Notes under the pieces: model-generated
What the model was told of the DNA's origin: nothing
The model's database searches: none
The model's input: only the letters and a program-made list of their open reading frames with translations
Part shown: positions 59,685-64,000 of the stretch, piece after piece
How positions within the stretch are numbered: position 1 is the first letter of the stretch
Layout of the letters: the number at the start of each line of letters is the position of its first letter
Position numbers and translations under genes: made by a program
From: an uncultured Rhodopila sp.
GTDB taxonomy: Bacteria; Pseudomonadota; Alphaproteobacteria; Acetobacterales; Acetobacteraceae
DNA: 64,000 nt
Reading direction: 5' to 3'
Assembly (NCBI RefSeq): GCF_903944925.1
Contig: NZ_CAJATU010000089.1
Coordinates: 53,529-117,528 of the forward strand

Positions 59685-60749
59685 CTACTTTATCATAACA
59701 TTCGCGATCCCGCTCCGCCGCGCCTGCACGTAAACCGAGGCGGCGGCCACCGGACGATCATCCCGCAGCCGGTACACTGCCAGCAGAGTGTCCGGACTCG
59801 TCCGCCAGCCAAAGGCACCGTGGCCGATACGCGCCAGATAGATGTGTCCATCCTGCAACCGCAGCGGAAACGACACCGGATCGGAGAACCCGGTATACGG
59901 CGTGTCCAGCGACACCCCGAAGCTCGGCAGCTCCAGCGGCTGCTTGTCGTCCGCCACGATCGCCGCCATGCGGCGGTAATCCGCCGAGTCCTCCGCCTTG
60001 TCCGCCGAAACCACGCCCGCACCCAGCGTCTCCGCCGTCTCACCGGCACGCAGGCGCATCGCCAGCAACTCGGCGGTGCGGATCAGCGGCACGCAGTCGA
60101 TGCCGTCGCAGAACGCATGCGCGGTCTGCTCGGTCACTGCATAGCCGATGGTCACCGTACAGGGCGGCGCGAAGCCGTCATTGCGGACCGCGGCGATCGT
60201 CACCGTGGACTGCGCCTGCGAGTCGCTGAACGCACCGCTCTGCTCGATCCACAGCGCCGGGGCGCCGCCGATGGCAACCGCGCCCAACTCCGACAGCGCG
60301 CACATATCGGTATCGTCGCCGATCGGCGGCAGCGCGACCTCGTGCGCCGGACCGGACGCCGGGACGGCAACCGCCAGCGTGGTATGGCAGCCGAGCGTCC
60401 CATCGACCCGGTCGAGCAGCCAGAGCGGCCCCGTCCCGAACCGCATGGCCTGCGTCGGCGGCAGCTCCCGCAGTTGCTTCACCAGCGCCGCCGGGGCGGC
60501 ATGGTCGCGAGCCAGCGCATCGGCGATCGATTGGCCCGGCTTGCCGAGGCTGCCGGGATGCGCGGCTTTGACCGAGCCGGGCGCCGCCTCGGTCAGTTGC
60601 GCCAGCGGGGTCTGTTCATGCAGCGGCGCGGTGGCGACGGCGGACCACATCAGCGCGGCGACGCTCCGGCACAGCTCGATCGAATCCGCTGCCCGGGCCG
60701 GCGTGGCGGCGAGCACGGCCATGCCGATAGCCAGGCACAGGCGCTTCAC
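59685..60749 (-). CDS. Secreted protein of unknown function, coupled to thiE
   Basis: A 354-residue protein beginning with the Sec signal [23 protein letters not shown] start overlapping the thiE stop (GTGA); the frame continues upstream but only inside thiE. The mature part has six cysteines in pairs ([35 protein letters not shown]), pointing to a disulfide-stabilised periplasmic protein. [21 protein letters not shown] and [20 protein letters not shown] text near the N-terminus is not diagnostic. No family recognised. Confidence 0.75.
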   Translation of the reverse strand: MKRLCLAIGMAVLAATPARAADSIELCRSVAALMWSAVATAPLHEQTPLAQLTEAAPGSVKAAHPGSLGKPGQSIADALARDHAAPAALVKQLRELPPTQAMRFGTGPLWLLDRVDGTLGCHTTLAVAVPASGPAHEVALPPIGDDTDMCALSELGAVAIGGAPALWIEQSGAFSDSQAQSTVTIAAVRNDGFAPPCTVTIGYAVTEQTAHAFCDGIDCVPLIRTAELLAMRLRAGETAETLGAGVVSADKAEDSADYRRMAAIVADDKQPLELPSFGVSLDTPYTGFSDPVSFPLRLQDGHIYLARIGHGAFGWRTSPDTLLAVYRLRDDRPVAAASVYVQARRSGIANVMIK

Positions 60750-61384
60750 CGTGCCGCGCCGATGGCGGCGTTGAGCGCCTTCACCCCCGCGGCGGGACCG
60801 TCCGGATGGTTCCAGATGCAGCCGACGACGGCGAGGAAATCCGTCCCGGCGCGCACCAGGGGGCCGCAATTCTCCGGCGTGATGCCGCCGATGGCGCAAC
60901 TCGGCAGTTCCATCATTTCCGACCACCATTGCAGGATCTCCGGATCCACCAGCGCGGTCACGTCCTTGGTCGAGGACGGATAGAAGGCGCCAAAGGCGAC
61001 GTAGTCGGCACCATCCTCGCCGGCCTGCATCGCCAAATCGCGGCTGCCGTGGCAGGTCACGCCGAGGGTCAGGTTCGGACCCATCAGCCGCCGTGCGTCG
61101 CGCGCCGGCATGTCTTCCTGGCCGACATGGGCGCCGTCACACCCCGTCGCCCGCACCAAATCGGCGCGGTCGTTCAGCAGGAACGCCACCTCGCGGGACT
61201 GGCAGACCGGACGCAGCGCATCGATCGCGCGGCGCCACGCGCCGTCGTCCGCGTCCTTCAGCCGGAGCTGCACCGCCGCCACGTCGCCGGCATCCAGCGC
61301 CGCCGCCAGCAGGCCGGCGAACGGCAAGGGGTCGAGCGCGGGCGGCGTGACCAGGTAGATGCGGCAGGCATCCGGCGGAGGCAT
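60746..61384 (-). CDS. thiE: Thiamine phosphate synthase
   Basis: A 212-residue TIM-barrel that joins the pyrimidine and thiazole moieties in thiamine synthesis. Signature segments are [61 protein letters not shown] and [16 protein letters not shown], followed by [15 protein letters not shown]. Other thi genes are not next to it, and no TPP riboswitch is apparent upstream. It shares a 4-base overlap with the secreted protein gene. Confidence 0.93.
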   Translation of the reverse strand: MPPPDACRIYLVTPPALDPLPFAGLLAAALDAGDVAAVQLRLKDADDGAWRRAIDALRPVCQSREVAFLLNDRADLVRATGCDGAHVGQEDMPARDARRLMGPNLTLGVTCHGSRDLAMQAGEDGADYVAFGAFYPSSTKDVTALVDPEILQWWSEMMELPSCAIGGITPENCGPLVRAGTDFLAVVGCIWNHPDGPAAGVKALNAAIGAAR

Positions 61385-61488
61385 GCAGGTCAGGCCTTGC
61401 CGCGGATGAAGCGGACCGGGGTCTCACGCACGGGAGGATATCCTTTACCGAGGAAAGCCGGCGTCACTAACCCGGGCCGGCGCCGCTG

Positions 61489-62832
61489 TCACCCGCCCCC
61501 GCGCTTTTCGCGCAAACCGGCCCAGTGCTCCAGCCGCCGCGCGATCTCCCGCTCGAACCCGCGGTCGTGCGGCTGGTAGAACTGCACCCGGTCCATGTCA
61601 TCGGGAAAGTAATTCTGGCCGGAGAACGCCTCCTGCGCCCCGTGATCATACTCATACCCCGCGCCGTAGCCGAGCTGCTTCATCAGCTTCGTCGGCGCGT
61701 TCAGGATATGCGCGGGCGGCATCAGGCTGCCGGTCGCCTTTGCCGCCGCCTTGGCCTGCCCGAACGCGGTATAGACCGCATTCGATTTCGGTGCCGTTCC
61801 CAAATAGACCACCACCTGGGCGATCGCCAGCTCGCCCTCCGGCGAGCCAAGCCGCTCATACGTCTCCCACCCCGCCAAAGCCTGCGGCAGCGCGTTCGGA
61901 TCGGCCATGCCGATATCCTCGGCAGCAAAACGGACCAGGCGGCGGGCGATATACCGAGGGTCTTCTCCGCCGTTCAGCATGCGGGCGAACCAGTACAGCG
62001 CCGCATCCGGATCCGATCCGCGCAACGACTTGTGCAGCGCGGAGATCAGGTTGTAATGCTCCTCCCGGTCCTTGTCATACAACGCCGCACGCCGCGACAG
62101 CAGCTCCGACAGCGCCGCCGTATCCATTGGCGGCGTGCCCGCGGGCAAAGCAGCGATCTGCTCGACCATATTGAGCAAGTAACGGCCATCGCCATCCGCC
62201 ATCGCCCGCAACGTGCCGCGCGAATCGTCCGTCAGCGGCAGCGTCCGGCCGATAACCTCCTCCGACCGGACCAGAAGACGATCGAGCGCGGCGTCGTCGA
62301 GCCGGCGCAAAACCAGCACCTGGCAGCGCGACAGCAGCGCCCCGTTCAGCGCGAAGGACGGGTTCTCGGTGGTGGCGCCAATCAGCGTCACCGTGCCGTT
62401 CTCTACGACGGGCAGGAAGCCGTCCTGCTGGGCGCGATTGAAACGGTGGATCTCGTCCACGAACAGCAGGGTCCCCTGCCCCGCACGCCGCCGCTTGGTC
62501 GCGTCATCGAACGCCCGCTTCAGGTCCGCCACGCCCGAAAACACCGCCGACAACTGCACGAACGCCAGCTTCGCCCGACTGGCCAGCAAACGCGCAATCG
62601 TGGTCTTGCCCACGCCCGGCGGTCCCCACAGGATCAGCGAGGCCAGCGACCCGCGCTCCAGCATCCGGGTCAGCGAGCCGTCCGGCCCGAGCAGGTGATC
62701 CTGCCCCACCACATCCCCCAATGTCGCCGGCCGCAGCCGATCGGCGAGCGGCCGATTGGAGTCGGGTTGGGGCGGTCCGGCGGGCTCGGGCGCGCCGAAC
62801 AGGTCTTCGGTTTCTGACACGGCGGCATTCAT
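61489..62832 (-). CDS. rarA: Replication-associated recombination protein A (RarA/MgsA)
   Basis: A 447-residue AAA+ ATPase related to clamp-loader subunits that acts at stalled replication forks. Walker A WGPPGVGKTTIARLL, Walker B LLFVDEIHRFNRAQQDG, sensor 1 VTLIGATTENPSFALN and the C-terminal MgsA domain (SALHKSLRGSDPDAALYWFA, GMADPNALPQALAGWE, YGAGYEYDHGAQEAFSGQNY) are all present. The start is at MNAAVSETEDLF. It is divergent from the chemotaxis receptor gene. Confidence 0.95.
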   Translation of the reverse strand: MNAAVSETEDLFGAPEPAGPPQPDSNRPLADRLRPATLGDVVGQDHLLGPDGSLTRMLERGSLASLILWGPPGVGKTTIARLLASRAKLAFVQLSAVFSGVADLKRAFDDATKRRRAGQGTLLFVDEIHRFNRAQQDGFLPVVENGTVTLIGATTENPSFALNGALLSRCQVLVLRRLDDAALDRLLVRSEEVIGRTLPLTDDSRGTLRAMADGDGRYLLNMVEQIAALPAGTPPMDTAALSELLSRRAALYDKDREEHYNLISALHKSLRGSDPDAALYWFARMLNGGEDPRYIARRLVRFAAEDIGMADPNALPQALAGWETYERLGSPEGELAIAQVVVYLGTAPKSNAVYTAFGQAKAAAKATGSLMPPAHILNAPTKLMKQLGYGAGYEYDHGAQEAFSGQNYFPDDMDRVQFYQPHDRGFEREIARRLEHWAGLREKRGGG

Positions 62833-62956
62833 AGCCCGGGTGACCGGGTCAGGCGAACCCCGGCGCCATTTTTCGTCCCGCCGTTAATGGATCGTTCATC
62901 TTTCTTCGCTACCGAAGCAGGCACCCACCCTCACGCCCGAAGGAAACCGGAATACA

Positions 62957-64000
62957 ATGAGCTTCCTCAGCCGCCTCAGGCTTCGCACCAAGCTGATATT
63001 GCTAATCGGCATGGTAACCCTCGCCCTGACCGTGACCGTCGGCACCGCGGCCGCCGTGATGCATGAACGGATGTTCGCCGATAGGGTGGACAAGATGCGG
63101 GCGATCGTCAGCAGCGTGCGCGGCATCGCCGCCGGATTGCAGGTTCAGGTCGCGGACGGCCGCCTGACGCAGGACCAGGCGCTGGACAAGATCCGCGACA
63201 CCATCCACGCGATTCATTTCGACAACGGCGTCGGCTATGCGGTCGCGGAGACTGCCTCCGGCCTCACCTTTGCCCATGGCGTCAATGCCTCGCTCGAAGG
63301 CAAGCGGTCGCCGACCGACGCCGCGACCGGCCGCTCCGTGAGCGACCTGTATCGCGAGGCGCTCGGCTCCACGAATGATGCTGTTGTCAGCTACATGTTC
63401 CCCAAGCCGGGTGAGACGGTGCCGAAGTGGAAGACGGTCGCGGTGGCGCGGTTTGAGCCGTGGCAAATAAATTTCCTCGCCGGCGCCTATACCGACGACC
63501 TCGACGCGGCGTTCGCCGTATCGCTGCGCCAGCTCGGGCTGGCGGGCGGGTCGATCCTGGTGGTCACGCTGCTGGCCGCCTGGCTGATCAACCGCGACAT
63601 GACCGGCTCGCTCGGCGCGCTGAAGACCGCCATGGACCGGCTTGCCGCGGGCGACCTGAACGCCGCGGTTCCCGGCACCGGCCGGCGAGACGAAATCGGC
63701 GCGATGGCCGCCACGGTCCTGGTATTCAAGGACAGCATGGCGGAAACCAACCGCCTGCGCACGGAACAGGACGCACTCCGGCAGCGCGCCGCGGCCGAAC
63801 ACAAGGAGTCCCTGAGCCGCCTCGCGGACGGCTTCGAGCGGCAGATCGGCCGGCTGGTCGCGGCCTTGTCCGCCCGCTCCACCGAACTGGAAACCACCGC
63901 CCGGTCGGTGTCCGGCACCGCCAACCTCAGCAACCAACAGGCGGCTTCGGTCGCGTCCGCGGCGGAGGAAGCCAGCGCCGGGCTGAACACCGTGGCCTCC
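62957..64000 (+). CDS. Methyl-accepting chemotaxis protein (3' end cut by window)
   Basis: The ATG at 62957 opens a frame that runs off the window after 348 codons. N-terminal membrane helix LILLIGMVTLALTVTVGTAA, a single-cache periplasmic sensor (about residues 32-185; HFDNGVGYAVAETASGLTFA, PWQINFLAGAYTDDLDAAF), a second helix (GGSILVVTLLAAWLI), HAMP with MDRLAAGDLNAAVPGTGRRD and the beginning of the signalling coiled coil (SNQQAASVASAAEEASAGL). Single-cache receptors sense small organic acids or amines. The coding frame has no stop up to 64000. Confidence 0.92.
   Translation, partial: MSFLSRLRLRTKLILLIGMVTLALTVTVGTAAAVMHERMFADRVDKMRAIVSSVRGIAAGLQVQVADGRLTQDQALDKIRDTIHAIHFDNGVGYAVAETASGLTFAHGVNASLEGKRSPTDAATGRSVSDLYREALGSTNDAVVSYMFPKPGETVPKWKTVAVARFEPWQINFLAGAYTDDLDAAFAVSLRQLGLAGGSILVVTLLAAWLINRDMTGSLGALKTAMDRLAAGDLNAAVPGTGRRDEIGAMAATVLVFKDSMAETNRLRTEQDALRQRAAAEHKESLSRLADGFERQIGRLVAALSARSTELETTARSVSGTANLSNQQAASVASAAEEASAGLNTVAS

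Noticed and set aside
60746..61500. TPP riboswitch upstream of thiE
   Set aside because: I looked for the conserved thi-box elements before the thiE start and saw none convincing.
1..64000. tRNA, rRNA, CRISPR array, integrase or insertion sequence
   Set aside because: No cloverleaf-like, spacer-repeat or transposase sequence was recognised on either strand, though a covariance-model search was not possible.

Overview
The window is a high-GC, gene-dense chromosomal segment from a Gram-negative alphaproteobacterium. Protein flavour (a single-cysteine DksA, a PutA without the N-terminal DNA-binding domain, secreted Tat and Sec hydrolases, tandem PAS kinases) suggests an Acetobacteraceae-like or Rhodospirillales-like host; this is inference, because no 16S rRNA or other marker is present. 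No tRNA, rRNA, CRISPR array, insertion sequence or phage gene was seen. The first gene (MscS channel) and the last gene (chemotaxis receptor) are cut by the window edges.

Region 1 (1-10 kb) is mixed housekeeping: an MscS channel overlapping a 2-oxoglutarate dioxygenase, a broken methyltransferase, a LysR regulator, a retropepsin-like aspartyl protease, a DUF1330 protein, a metallo-beta-lactamase-fold hydrolase and the bifunctional proline catabolic enzyme PutA.

Region 2 (10-24.3 kb) is the centrepiece: a soluble diiron monooxygenase locus of the propane/acetone/phenol (Prm/Mim) type. The order is sigma-54 activator A (minus strand), then alcohol dehydrogenase, a WD40-like protein and a 56-residue protein (first transcription unit), then mimA, mimB, mimC, mimD, an amidohydrolase, a DUF59 protein, a dedicated GroEL and sigma-54 activator B (second unit). 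Each unit has a near-perfect sigma-54 promoter preceded by a pair of 7-3-7 palindromes about three helical turns apart. The palindrome arms differ between the two units, so two separate activators probably read two separate codes. The likely chemistry is hydroxylation of a small alkane, ketone or phenol followed by oxidation of the secondary alcohol.

Region 3 (24.4-38.7 kb) holds a DUF2177 membrane protein, DksA, MtgA, an iron-type alcohol dehydrogenase, a luciferase-like monooxygenase divergent from a DUF35/thiolase-like pair, two alpha/beta hydrolases (one fused to a membrane domain), a two-subunit thiamine-diphosphate decarboxylase divergent from tcuAB (tricarballylate oxidation), a nitroreductase and a BT1-type transporter.

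Region 4 (38.7-47.3 kb) starts with an AT-richer leader and a 71-residue peptide carrying two copies of GRIRFGAGAR, followed by a DUF6065-like gene. This is the best candidate for an undescribed small system in the window. It continues with a kinase/receiver/TPR hybrid, an XRE regulator, glxR and hyi (glyoxylate/hydroxypyruvate metabolism) and an AI-2E family permease.

Region 5 (47.4-64 kb) has an overlapping trio of sensor kinases, of which the last has lost the N-box asparagine, then a 2OG-Fe(II) oxygenase, a frameshifted ferredoxin, a Tat-exported metallophosphoesterase with a Pho-box-like site, an ABM-domain protein coupled to a phosphotransferase/P-loop fusion, a decayed ORF, a secreted unknown protein coupled to thiE, rarA, and the start of a chemotaxis receptor.
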